A stretch of DNA of 5,998 bases from Pseudomonadota bacterium (lineage in GTDB: Bacteria; Pseudomonadota; Gammaproteobacteria; Burkholderiales; Burkholderiaceae_E). A program made the position numbers and the translations under genes. Positions within the stretch are counted from its first letter, which is position 1. Each line of letters starts with the position of its first letter. Location of the stretch: positions 1-5,998 of the forward strand of contig JAEWEW010000200.1 of the NCBI GenBank assembly GCA_023389175.1, read 5' to 3'. The notes under the pieces are model-generated. The model was given only the letters and a program-made list of their open reading frames with translations. It did no database searches and was not told the origin of the DNA. Below, one piece after another: positions 1-5,407 of this stretch.

Positions 1-571
1 CACCCCACACGCCGTCGATCGAGCCGACCTTGAATCCCTGCTGGTCCAGCGCGCGCTGGATGGCGAGCACGGTGTCGCGGCCGAGGTCGCGCGGCGTCCA
101 CTGCCGCACCGGCGGCGCGGGCATTGCGCCGGCGGCGCCATCCGCGGTGACACCAAGCGCGGCGAGCGTCCGGGCATCGGCGCGCCCGGTCACCGGCAGG
201 CCCTTGACGCGCTGGAACTCGCGCACCGCTGCGATCGTGCGTGGACCCCATACGCCATCGGCGGCGTCGACGTCGTAGCCGCCCTGCATGAGGGAATGCT
301 GGAGGCGCCGGATCGTTGCGGCGGAGTGGCGGTCCGGGTCCCGCGCCCGCACGCGCGATGCGGGCCCGTCACCGGACGGTGGCGAGACCTGCGGCATCGG
401 CTCGGGCTTGCCCGGCAGCGTCTGCGCGCCGACGTTGGCGCCGGCGAGCAACAGCCCCGCCGTCAACAGCCCGATGGTCGCGAGGCTGCGCCGGTCGCTG
501 CTGCGGTGCGATCGCGCGCGATTCGAGGTCTTCAGGGAAATGCAACGACTGCCCAGCAGGTTCCGGCTCAT
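1..571 (-). CDS. Exported peptidoglycan-binding domain protein, partial (C-terminus beyond left edge)
   Basis: Open frame from an ATG at 569-571 running off the left edge; 190 residues are visible. GGAGAG (577-582) lies 5 bases before the start and supports it. The N-terminus (1-29) is rich in Arg and Ser, followed by a hydrophobic stretch at about 30-48 and a likely cleavage after VGA (47-49). RR at 27-28 followed by S-L makes a Tat-like signal possible, though a plain Sec signal with a long basic region is as likely. A Pro-rich linker (about 52-80) follows. Residues 83-140 form a complete PG_binding_1 domain (IRRLQHSL, DGVWGPRT, VREFQ, GLPVTG, TLAAL). A second copy starts at about 165 (AIQRALDQQGF, then IDGVWG) and is cut by the edge. 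The family binds cell-wall peptidoglycan non-catalytically. An enzymatic domain could follow outside the window, so the overall function is open. It lies 117 bases downstream of a Bug protein and may be read independently. Confidence 0.85.
   Translation of the reverse strand, partial: MSRNLLGSRCISLKTSNRARSHRSSDRRSLATIGLLTAGLLLAGANVGAQTLPGKPEPMPQVSPPSGDGPASRVRARDPDRHSAATIRRLQHSLMQGGYDVDAADGVWGPRTIAAVREFQRVKGLPVTGRADARTLAALGVTADGAAGAMPAPPVRQWTPRDLGRDTVLAIQRALDQQGFKVGSIDGVWG
83..91 (-). other. Linker between the two peptidoglycan-binding repeats
   Basis: Marks part of the short Ala/Pro/Trp-containing linker (roughly residues 145-164) that separates the complete PG_binding_1 domain (about 152-325) from the truncated second copy (about 1-79). 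Seen by translating the minus strand. Boundaries are approximate. Confidence 0.4.
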
Positions 572-590
572 GGTCACTCTCCAGACATCG

Positions 591-612
591 GCCGGACGGG
601 ACGCCGTCCGGC
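591..612 (-). repeat. Perfect inverted repeat (9-bp stem, 4-base loop) in the leader of the peptidoglycan-binding gene
   Basis: GCCGGACGG (591-599) and CCGTCCGGC (604-612) are exact reverse complements around a 4-base loop. The hairpin ends 8 bases before the Shine-Dalgarno sequence of the gene starting at 571. No T-tract follows on either strand, so it is not a standard intrinsic terminator. It could be an mRNA leader hairpin, a weak terminator for the upstream Bug gene, or a protein-binding site. Confidence 0.6.
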
Positions 613-621
613 AAGCGCCGG
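608..621 (-). repeat. Small inverted repeat sharing an arm with the 591-612 hairpin
   Basis: CCGGC (608-612) pairs with GCCGG (617-621) around a 4-base loop. The arm at 608-612 is also the outer part of the 9-bp hairpin at 591-612, so the two structures cannot form together in one RNA. The 9-bp form should be the more stable. In DNA this rich in GC, a 5-bp stem can easily arise by chance. Confidence 0.4.
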
Positions 622-653
622 CAGCCGGGCAGTTTTCGTGCCTAAGGTCTCGG

Positions 654-697
654 CCGAGGCGGAGTGACTCCACTGGCCCGAGGCGGGCTCACTCCAC
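654..697. repeat. Imperfect 20-base direct repeat across the stop codon of the downstream Bug gene
   Basis: The 20-base segments at 654-673 and 678-697 match at 17 positions (shared CCGAGGCGG and ACTCCAC), separated by 4 bases. The right copy contains the stop codon (689-691) of the Bug gene. Each copy also carries a tiny inverted repeat: GGAGT/ACTCC at 661-671 and GCCCG/CGGGC at 676-688. It looks like a small local duplication of the gene's end. Confidence 0.45.
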
Positions 698-1672
698 CTG
701 GATGCCCGCCGCCTCGATCACCGCTTCCCAACGGCGGGTCTCGTCGCGGTTGCGCGCCTGCGCTTCCTGCGGCGTACCGCCGAGCGGCGTGAGGCCCTGC
801 TGGTTCCAGCGGCTGGCGAGCTCCGGCGACTTCAGGACCTTGTTGATGTCGGCATTGAGCTTCGCCACGATCTCGTCGGGAACCTTGCTGCCGGTCGCGA
901 TGGTGTACCACGGCTCGGCCGCGTAGCCCGGCACGCCGGTTTCCGCGACCGTGGGCAGGTCCGGATACGACGGCGAGCGCTGTCGCGAGGTGACCGCAAG
1001 CGGTCGCACCTTCCCGGACTGGATGGCGGCACGAGCGGTGATGGCGGTCTCGAAGTTGACGTCCACATGCCCGCCGAGCAGCGCGATCTGGGCGGGCGCG
1101 CCGCCCTTGAAGGGCACGCCCAGCAGGTCGACCTTCGCCATGTGCTTGTAGAGCTCGGCCGCCATATGGGTGGCCGATCCACTGCCGGCCGAGGCATAGG
1201 TGAGCTTGCCGGGCTGCGACTTCGCCATGGCCAGCAGCTCCTGCGCCGACTTCACCGGAAGCGACTCGCGAACCATCAGCACGTTGAAGCTCTCGGCCAC
1301 CAGCACCACGGTGCGAAGATCCTTGGGCGGGTCGTAGCGGAGCTTGCGGTACATCCGGTAGGCACCATGGTGCGAGATCGTGCCGAGCATCAGCGTGTGC
1401 CCGTCCGGCGGCGCGTTCGCCACCTGCTCGGCACCGATGTGACCGCCGCCGCCCGGCCGGTTGTCCACCACGACCGGTTGCCGGTAGATCTGGCCGAGGC
1501 CGGCCGCGATGTCGCGCGCCATCGTGTCCGCCGATCCGCCCGCGGAGTAAGGCACCACGATGCGGATCGGCTGGCGCGGGAACTCCGCGGCCGTTTGCGC
1601 CTGCGCGAGCGAACCCGCCGCCGCGACGACGAGCGAGGCAGCGACGAGATGCCGGATGCGGTTGCCCTTCAT
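689..1672 (-). CDS. Bug-family (TctC-like) periplasmic solute-binding protein, copy 1
   Basis: 327 residues, the usual length for this family. Residues 1-25 form a Sec signal peptide (basic RIRH, hydrophobic Ala/Val core, AQA cleavage), so the mature protein should be periplasmic. Family landmarks follow in order: PIRIVVPYSAGGSADTMAR (35-53), VVVDNRPGGGGHIGAE (67-82), YDPPKDL (113-119), GKLTYASAGSGSATH (155-169), VPFKGGAPA (186-194), LLGGHVD (198-204), SGKVRPLAV (219-227), PDLPTVAETGVPGY (237-250) and a C-terminal RWEAVIEAAGI. Bug proteins bind small carboxylates or related ligands and can feed TctAB-type tripartite carriers or act in sensing. The ligand cannot be read from sequence. The ATG at 1670-1672 is fixed by AGGAGGAG (1678-1685), 5 bases upstream. 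A promoter candidate lies just before it, so it is probably transcribed on its own. No TctA or TctB gene is adjacent. Confidence 0.95.
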   Translation of the reverse strand: MKGNRIRHLVAASLVVAAAGSLAQAQTAAEFPRQPIRIVVPYSAGGSADTMARDIAAGLGQIYRQPVVVDNRPGGGGHIGAEQVANAPPDGHTLMLGTISHHGAYRMYRKLRYDPPKDLRTVVLVAESFNVLMVRESLPVKSAQELLAMAKSQPGKLTYASAGSGSATHMAAELYKHMAKVDLLGVPFKGGAPAQIALLGGHVDVNFETAITARAAIQSGKVRPLAVTSRQRSPSYPDLPTVAETGVPGYAAEPWYTIATGSKVPDEIVAKLNADINKVLKSPELASRWNQQGLTPLGGTPQEAQARNRDETRRWEAVIEAAGIQVE

Positions 1673-1677
1673 TCTGT

Positions 1678-1685
1678 CTCCTCCT
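1678..1685 (-). promoter_or_regulatory. Strong Shine-Dalgarno sequence of Bug gene 1
   Basis: On the minus strand this reads AGGAGGAG, 5 bases before the ATG at 1672. It is close to ideal complementarity with the 16S rRNA 3' end and settles the start codon. Confidence 0.8.
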
Positions 1686-1690
1686 GTTTG

Positions 1691-1700
1691 GGTCGCGACC
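1691..1700. promoter_or_regulatory. Perfect 10-base palindrome at the presumed transcription start (possible operator)
   Basis: GGTCGCGACC is identical on both strands. It directly follows the -10 candidate, covering the expected transcription start. Symmetry continues weakly outward: CCT at 1683-1685 mirrors AGG at 1706-1708, giving a 26-base imperfect dyad centred at 1695.5. Position and symmetry suit a dimeric repressor site, but no regulator gene is present in the window. Confidence 0.35.
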
Positions 1701-1730
1701 AGTATAGGAGCGCCGCGGGCCGGCCGACAT
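1701..1730 (-). promoter_or_regulatory. Candidate sigma70-type promoter for Bug gene 1
   Basis: On the minus strand the -10 hexamer is TATACT (1701-1706, five of six consensus bases). The best -35 is ATGTCG (1725-1730, three of six) with an 18-base spacer. The predicted start near 1694 would leave a leader of about 20 bases containing the Shine-Dalgarno sequence. The AT-rich hexamer stands out in this GC-rich gap. The weak -35 leaves room for an activator or for a false call. Confidence 0.45.
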
Positions 1731-1823
1731 ACCGTTTCGCTTCAGTGCCTGAAGGCCTCGCTTATGGCTCGCGTCCCAGGCCTGCGCCCGGCACGCCGGT
1801 CGTCCTGCTCGCCGGGCCCGCCG

Positions 1824-2546
1824 TCAGCTCGCCAGTCCGACCGTCATGCCGCCGCAGACGTAGACCACCTGGCCGGTCACGAAACCGGCGCGGTCGTCCA
1901 GGAGGAACGAGGCGGCGTGCGCGATGTCCGCCGGCGTGCCCAGCCGCCTGACCGGCACGCCCTCGATGATCGCCCTGGTCCGCGGGCTGTCGGGCGGATT
2001 GGCGCTATGGAAGAGCTCCGTGCCGATGGGGCCGGGACCGATCGCATTCACGGTGATGCCGTCCGCGGCCAGCTCCAGGGCCCAGGTCCTGGTCATGCCG
2101 ATGAGGCCGGCCTTCGTGGCCGAGTAGACGGTGCGCAGCTCCTTGCCGAGCGCCGCCCGGCTCGCGATGCCCACGATGCGACCGAAGCGCGCCGCCTTCA
2201 TCGCCGGCAGCAGCGCCTGGGCGCACTGGATGGCGCAGCGCAGGTTGAGCGACACCACCGCCTCCAGGTCCTCGACGGTCACGTCCTGCAGCGCACCGGG
2301 GCGGACGACGCCCGCATTGTTCACCAGCCGCGTCGGCGCATGCCGCGCGACCACCTCGGCGAGCGCGTCGCGGGTGGCCGCGGCATCCGACAGGTCGACC
2401 TCGATGCAGGTCTCGCGCGGCAGCAACGTGGCGGGAGGATCGCGGTCGAGGTTGACCACGGCGTAGCCTTCGTCGACCAGTCGCGTGGCGATGCCGCGGC
2501 CGATCCCCCGGCTCGCGCCGGTCACGAGCACGGTTCGGTCAGCCAC
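1824..2546 (-). CDS. Short-chain dehydrogenase/reductase (SDR, classical FabG-like)
   Basis: 240 residues, typical of a classical SDR, which oxidises or reduces alcohol/ketone substrates with NAD(P). The Rossmann motif TGASRGIG is at 9-16, NNAG at 76-79, the structural Asn at 101 in SLN, catalytic Ser129 (IAS) and Tyr141/Lys145 (YSATK). A PGPIGTEL segment (171-178) and C-terminal VTGQVVYVCGG (223-233) also fit. The full Asn-Ser-Tyr-Lys set is present, so it should be active. Asp34 at the end of strand 2 favours NAD over NADP (inference). The start is GTG at 2544-2546, 8 bases inside the end of the preceding CMD gene, with GGAGGAGG (2553-2560) 6 bases upstream, so translation is probably coupled. 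The substrate is unknown; it is presumably related to what the CMD protein and Bug gene 2 handle. It is the last gene of the apparent operon. Confidence 0.93.
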   Translation of the reverse strand: MADRTVLVTGASRGIGRGIATRLVDEGYAVVNLDRDPPATLLPRETCIEVDLSDAAATRDALAEVVARHAPTRLVNNAGVVRPGALQDVTVEDLEAVVSLNLRCAIQCAQALLPAMKAARFGRIVGIASRAALGKELRTVYSATKAGLIGMTRTWALELAADGITVNAIGPGPIGTELFHSANPPDSPRTRAIIEGVPVRRLGTPADIAHAASFLLDDRAGFVTGQVVYVCGGMTVGLAS

Positions 2547-3111
2547 CTGCCCCCTCCTCCAGCGGAATGTCCATGGAATGCAGGAAACGCGACACGCAGA
2601 CGTAGAAGCTTGCGGTGAGCGTGAGCTCGGTGACCTCGGCCTCGCTGAAGCCCTGCTGCCGCAGGCCCGCGATGCAACCGGCCGAGGCGCCCGGGCCGCG
2701 GGTCACCTCGTCGGCAAGGCGCAGTACCGACTTCTCGCGATCGTCGAACCGCGGGGACGCCGCCCATCCGTCATCCAGCGCATCGATCTGGTCCTGGGTC
2801 ACGCCGGCCGCGAGCGCCATCGGCACGTGATGCACCCATTCATAACGGGTAGCGGAGACCTGCGAGCCGCGCAGGATCAGCAACTCGCGGATGCGACGAT
2901 CGGAGCGGGCCTGCAATCGCAGCGGCCAGGCGAAGTCCAGCCACGCGCGCAGCATCTCGGGCGAGTGCGCGAGCACCCGGTAGAGGTTCGGAACCCGCCA
3001 GCCGCGGGCCCGGACCTCGTCGAACATCCGGGCGACCGCCGGGTCTGCCGCCTCGAGCGGCAGCATCGGCAGGCGCGGGCCCGGGTCGCCCGGGTCGCTC
3101 GGCGCGCTCAA
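2539..3111 (-). CDS. Carboxymuconolactone decarboxylase (CMD/AhpD-fold) family protein
   Basis: 190 residues from a TTG at 3109-3111 that overlaps the TGA of Bug gene 2; an ATG at 3064-3066 would give 175 residues. I prefer TTG because relatives usually begin a few residues before an R-x-P-h-h-P segment (here RLPMLPLE, 13-20) and because of the coupled overlap, but its ribosome site is weak. Family features include VPNLYRVLAHSP (40-51), RIRELLILRGSQ (73-84), YEWVHHVPMALAAG (90-103), REKSVLRLADE (125-135) and FSEAEVTEL (155-163). The fold includes gamma-carboxymuconolactone decarboxylase and alkyl-hydroperoxidase-type proteins. The CxxC redox pair of AhpD is absent: the segment before EW reads SATRY, and the only cysteines are C146 and C172. 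A thiol peroxidase role is therefore unlikely. E91, W92 and H95 are kept, so a lyase- or decarboxylase-like or unknown activity is more plausible. The 3' end contains the Shine-Dalgarno sequence of the dehydrogenase. Confidence 0.85.
   Translation of the reverse strand: MSAPSDPGDPGPRLPMLPLEAADPAVARMFDEVRARGWRVPNLYRVLAHSPEMLRAWLDFAWPLRLQARSDRRIRELLILRGSQVSATRYEWVHHVPMALAAGVTQDQIDALDDGWAASPRFDDREKSVLRLADEVTRGPGASAGCIAGLRQQGFSEAEVTELTLTASFYVCVSRFLHSMDIPLEEGAGG
2553..2560 (-). promoter_or_regulatory. Shine-Dalgarno sequence of the dehydrogenase, inside the CMD gene
   Basis: On the minus strand this reads GGAGGAGG, encoding part of the Leu-Glu-Glu-Gly tail of the CMD protein, 6 bases before the GTG start at 2546. 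It supports the GTG start over any downstream ATG. Confidence 0.7.
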
Positions 3112-4088
3112 TCGATCTTCGCCCCGGAGGCCTTCACGATCGGCGCCCACCGCTTCACCTCGTCCTGGATCATCGAAGCCATCTTCTCCGGCGTGGTGTT
3201 GCCGACGATGCCGTAGCCGAGATCGCTCAGGCGCTGGGTGAACGCGGGCGCCTGGGCTGCCTGGCGGCCGGCGGCGTTCAGCTTCGCGACGGCGGCCTGC
3301 GGCGTCCCGGCCGGCACGACCAGCCCGAACCACACGGTGGACTCGTAACCGGGCACGCCGGCTTCGGCCATGGTCGGCAGGTCGGCCAGCGCGGAATCGC
3401 GCTTGGGACCGGTGGTGGCGAGCCCGCGCAGCTTGCCGCTGCGCACATGCGGCACCGAGGACGGAATGTTGTCGAACATCATGTCGACATGGCCGCCGAG
3501 CAGGTCGGTGACTGCCGGTCCGCTGCCCTTGTACGGAATGTGCGTGATGTCGAGCCCCATCTTCTGCTTGAACATCTCGCAGGACATGTGGATGGTGGAG
3601 CCGCTCCCGCTGGAGGCGCAGGTGAGCTTGCCGGGCCGGGACTTGGCGAGCGCAGCCAGCTCCTGCACCGAGCTCGCCTTGACCGACGGATTCACCACCA
3701 GGACGTTCGCCACCGACGCGAGCACGATCACCGGCGCGAGGTCCTTGTTCGGATCATAGGAGAGCTTGGAGAAGAGCACCGGGTTGATGCCGTGCAGGCT
3801 GCTCGCCGACATCAGCATGGTGTATCCGTCCGGCGCGGCACGGGCGACCAGCTCCGCGCCGAGGTTGGCGCCGGCGCCCGGGTGGTTTTCCACAACCACC
3901 GTCTGCCCGAGCGCCCTGGTCATCTCGGCGGCCGCCGCGCGGGCGATGATGTCGGTGGCACCGCCCGTGGCATAGGGCACCACCAGTCGCAGAGGCTTGG
4001 AGGGGAATTCCTGGGCCACTGCCTCGGGCGGCAGCGAGACCAGGCCGACGGCGGCGGCAACGCCGGCGAGCAGGGCCAGTGTCTTCAT
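3108..4088 (-). CDS. Bug-family (TctC-like) periplasmic solute-binding protein, copy 2
   Basis: 326 residues. Signal peptide 1-25 ends in AVA before QEFPSKP. Family landmarks: PLRLVVPYATGGATDIIAR (32-50), VVVENHPGAGANLGAE (64-79), YDPNKDLAPV (111-120), GKLTCASSGSGSTIH (153-167), IPYKGSGPA (184-192), LLGGHVD (196-202), SGKLRGLA (217-224) and ADLPTMAEAGVPGY (235-248). It clearly shares ancestry with copy 1 but has diverged throughout, so this is not a recent duplication. The mature protein has two cysteines, C157 and C170, flanking the SGSG ligand-site segment, where copy 1 has Tyr and Ala. The ATG at 4086-4088 follows AAGGAGAC (4093-4100). It sits 59 bases after the YeeE-type gene and overlaps the CMD start, which ties it to both. 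The ligand is unknown; no TctAB membrane genes are nearby. Confidence 0.95.
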   Translation of the reverse strand: MKTLALLAGVAAAVGLVSLPPEAVAQEFPSKPLRLVVPYATGGATDIIARAAAAEMTRALGQTVVVENHPGAGANLGAELVARAAPDGYTMLMSASSLHGINPVLFSKLSYDPNKDLAPVIVLASVANVLVVNPSVKASSVQELAALAKSRPGKLTCASSGSGSTIHMSCEMFKQKMGLDITHIPYKGSGPAVTDLLGGHVDMMFDNIPSSVPHVRSGKLRGLATTGPKRDSALADLPTMAEAGVPGYESTVWFGLVVPAGTPQAAVAKLNAAGRQAAQAPAFTQRLSDLGYGIVGNTTPEKMASMIQDEVKRWAPIVKASGAKID

Positions 4089-4092
4089 GCGT

Positions 4093-4100
4093 GTCTCCTT
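4093..4100 (-). promoter_or_regulatory. Shine-Dalgarno sequence of Bug gene 2
   Basis: On the minus strand AAGGAGAC lies 4 bases before the ATG at 4088. The AGGAG core settles the start. The 59-base gap to the upstream gene also has a CCCGGCCGGG palindrome (4129-4138) but no T-tract or convincing promoter, consistent with read-through from the upstream gene. Confidence 0.7.
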
Positions 4101-4147
4101 GAAGGCGCGGCGGCGAGGCGTCCATGCGCCCGGCCGGGACGTCGATC

Positions 4148-5407
4148 CTACGGCATCCGCTTGCGCAGCGCCATGCCGGGCAGCATGCCGATCGAGCAGA
4201 ACAGCCAGAACACCCAGCCGGAGAATGCGCCGGCCATGATCCCGGACAGCAGCGTACCGACGGTGCAGCCCAGCGCAACCATCGCGCCCCAGCCCATGAG
4301 GATGCCGCCCGCGAGGTTGCGGGCGATGGCCCCTGCCGTCGGCCGGGTCGGCCGGAAATCGCCGGCCGCGAGCGCCGCGGCGAAAGCGGCCAGCACCAAC
4401 CCGGCCACGAAGACGCCGTTCTCCGAGAGGATGGCATCCTTGATCACGGTGGCGCAGCCGGAGAAGCCGTCGAGCCCCTCGAGCCGCGCCGGCAGCAGCG
4501 ACGCCGCGTTGGCCATCGTGCGCGAGAGGCTGCCGAGCTCGGCGGTCACGCCGAGCGGCCCGACGCGGAAGTAGGCGATGGCACCCAGCATCCCGATCAG
4601 ACAGCCGCCTACGTAGGTGGGCCAGCGGCGCCGCAATACGGCCTCAGCCAATGTCGGCGCGGGCGCCTCCGTTGGCTGGGGACGCGAATGGCGCGCGAGC
4701 AGCCAGGCAACCAACGCCAGCGCCGCGAGCTGGAGCAACAGCGACCCGCCGTATCCCGCGAAGGCCGGGAGCCACACCACGGGCGCCGCCTGCACGGCCT
4801 GCAGGTAGAGCGGGTTCCAGGTCAGGAACCCGAGAGCGAAGCCGACCAGCGCCCCGAGCAGCGCGAACGGTGAGGCAGTGGCCCCCTCGCCCAGCCGGTA
4901 GAGGTGGGCGCTGATGCAGGAACCGGACAGGGCCATGCCGGCGCCGAAGGCGGCGGCGCCGGCGGCGAGCACCCAGCTCACCGGACCGATGTGCGCGTCG
5001 GGCGGAAGCCGGCCGATGCCCGGATCCGGAAGAAAGGCGCCGAACACCGCGTGGTAGCCCAGCGTGCCGACGGCGAGCGCCGTCACCAGCCCGAGCAGCC
5101 CCCGGGCGTCACGGCGTTCGACGAAATCCCGGCTGATGCAGAAGAAGCAGAACCGCGAGCGCTGCAGCAGCAGTCCGAACAGGGCGCCGAGCACCAGCGA
5201 GATCGCGAGGGGGCTGCCGCCCGCCCCGCTTCCGGCGAGATGGAAGGCCCAGAGGATGATGCCGGTCGCCACCATCCCGGCGAGTGCCCGTGCGGCCCGC
5301 GGCGACAGCGCCATGGCGGCGCCCTGCCCGGCTGCCGCCGTCAGGGTCGCGGCACCGGCCCCCTGGACCGGTGCCGCGGAGAGGGGCTCGCGCAGGCTAC
5401 TTTCCAC
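4148..5407 (-). CDS. YeeE/YedE-family membrane protein (putative thiosulfate/sulfur-compound transporter)
   Basis: 419 residues if started at the GTG at 5405-5407, which overlaps the rhodanese stop by 11 bases. An ATG at 5312-5314 (residue 32) with AGGG 7 bases upstream is a serious alternative: residues 1-31 are low-complexity Ala/Gly-rich and precede the first membrane helix. About ten hydrophobic segments follow (near 41-59, 66-82, 103-125, 143-170, 181-197, 213-237, 264-281, 332-348, 364-386, 391-411). The two halves carry the family's signatures, RSRFCFFCISR (83-93), GMALSGSCISAH (157-168) and MVALGCTVGTLLSG (376-389). In YeeE (TsuA), three conserved cysteines line the thiosulfate path; likely equivalents here are C87 or C90, C164 and C381 (inference). 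Further cysteines are C269, C318 and C404. The rhodanese neighbour supports a sulfane-sulfur role in the inner membrane. The usual TusA-like partner (YeeD/TsuB) is not seen in the window. Confidence 0.88.
   Translation of the reverse strand: MESSLREPLSAAPVQGAGAATLTAAAGQGAAMALSPRAARALAGMVATGIILWAFHLAGSGAGGSPLAISLVLGALFGLLLQRSRFCFFCISRDFVERRDARGLLGLVTALAVGTLGYHAVFGAFLPDPGIGRLPPDAHIGPVSWVLAAGAAAFGAGMALSGSCISAHLYRLGEGATASPFALLGALVGFALGFLTWNPLYLQAVQAAPVVWLPAFAGYGGSLLLQLAALALVAWLLARHSRPQPTEAPAPTLAEAVLRRRWPTYVGGCLIGMLGAIAYFRVGPLGVTAELGSLSRTMANAASLLPARLEGLDGFSGCATVIKDAILSENGVFVAGLVLAAFAAALAAGDFRPTRPTAGAIARNLAGGILMGWGAMVALGCTVGTLLSGIMAGAFSGWVFWLFCSIGMLPGMALRKRMP

Noticed and set aside
591..612. Intrinsic terminator for Bug gene 1
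   Set aside because: The stem is good, but no run of T follows on the minus strand, so I list it only as an inverted repeat.
642..1730. Minus-strand frame of 362 codons overlapping Bug gene 1 in another phase
   Set aside because: Low-complexity Arg/Gly/Ala-rich translation; the overlapping frame has a signal peptide, family motifs and a strong ribosome binding site.
1731..1823. Terminator after the dehydrogenase
   Set aside because: AGGCCT occurs twice and could form a 6-bp stem with a loop of about 20 bases, but there is no T-tract and the pairing does not extend.
1560..2618. Long plus-strand open frame (352 codons) opposite the dehydrogenase
   Set aside because: Composition is that of a GC-rich antisense shadow, with no recognisable motif, while the minus strand encodes a complete SDR with all catalytic residues.
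3112..3333. Extension of the CMD reading frame upstream into Bug gene 2
   Set aside because: The added residues are Arg-rich and out of phase with the Bug C-terminus; CMD similarity begins only near 3080, so a start at TTG 3111 or ATG 3066 is preferred.
4129..4138. CCCGGCCGGG palindrome between the YeeE-type gene and Bug gene 2
   Set aside because: Ten bases of G and C forming a palindrome are expected by chance at this base composition, and there is no promoter or T-tract beside it.
3447..4574. Long plus-strand open frame (375 codons) opposite Bug gene 2 and the YeeE-type gene
   Set aside because: It spans two well-supported minus-strand genes and shows only Arg/Ala/Gly-rich shadow sequence.
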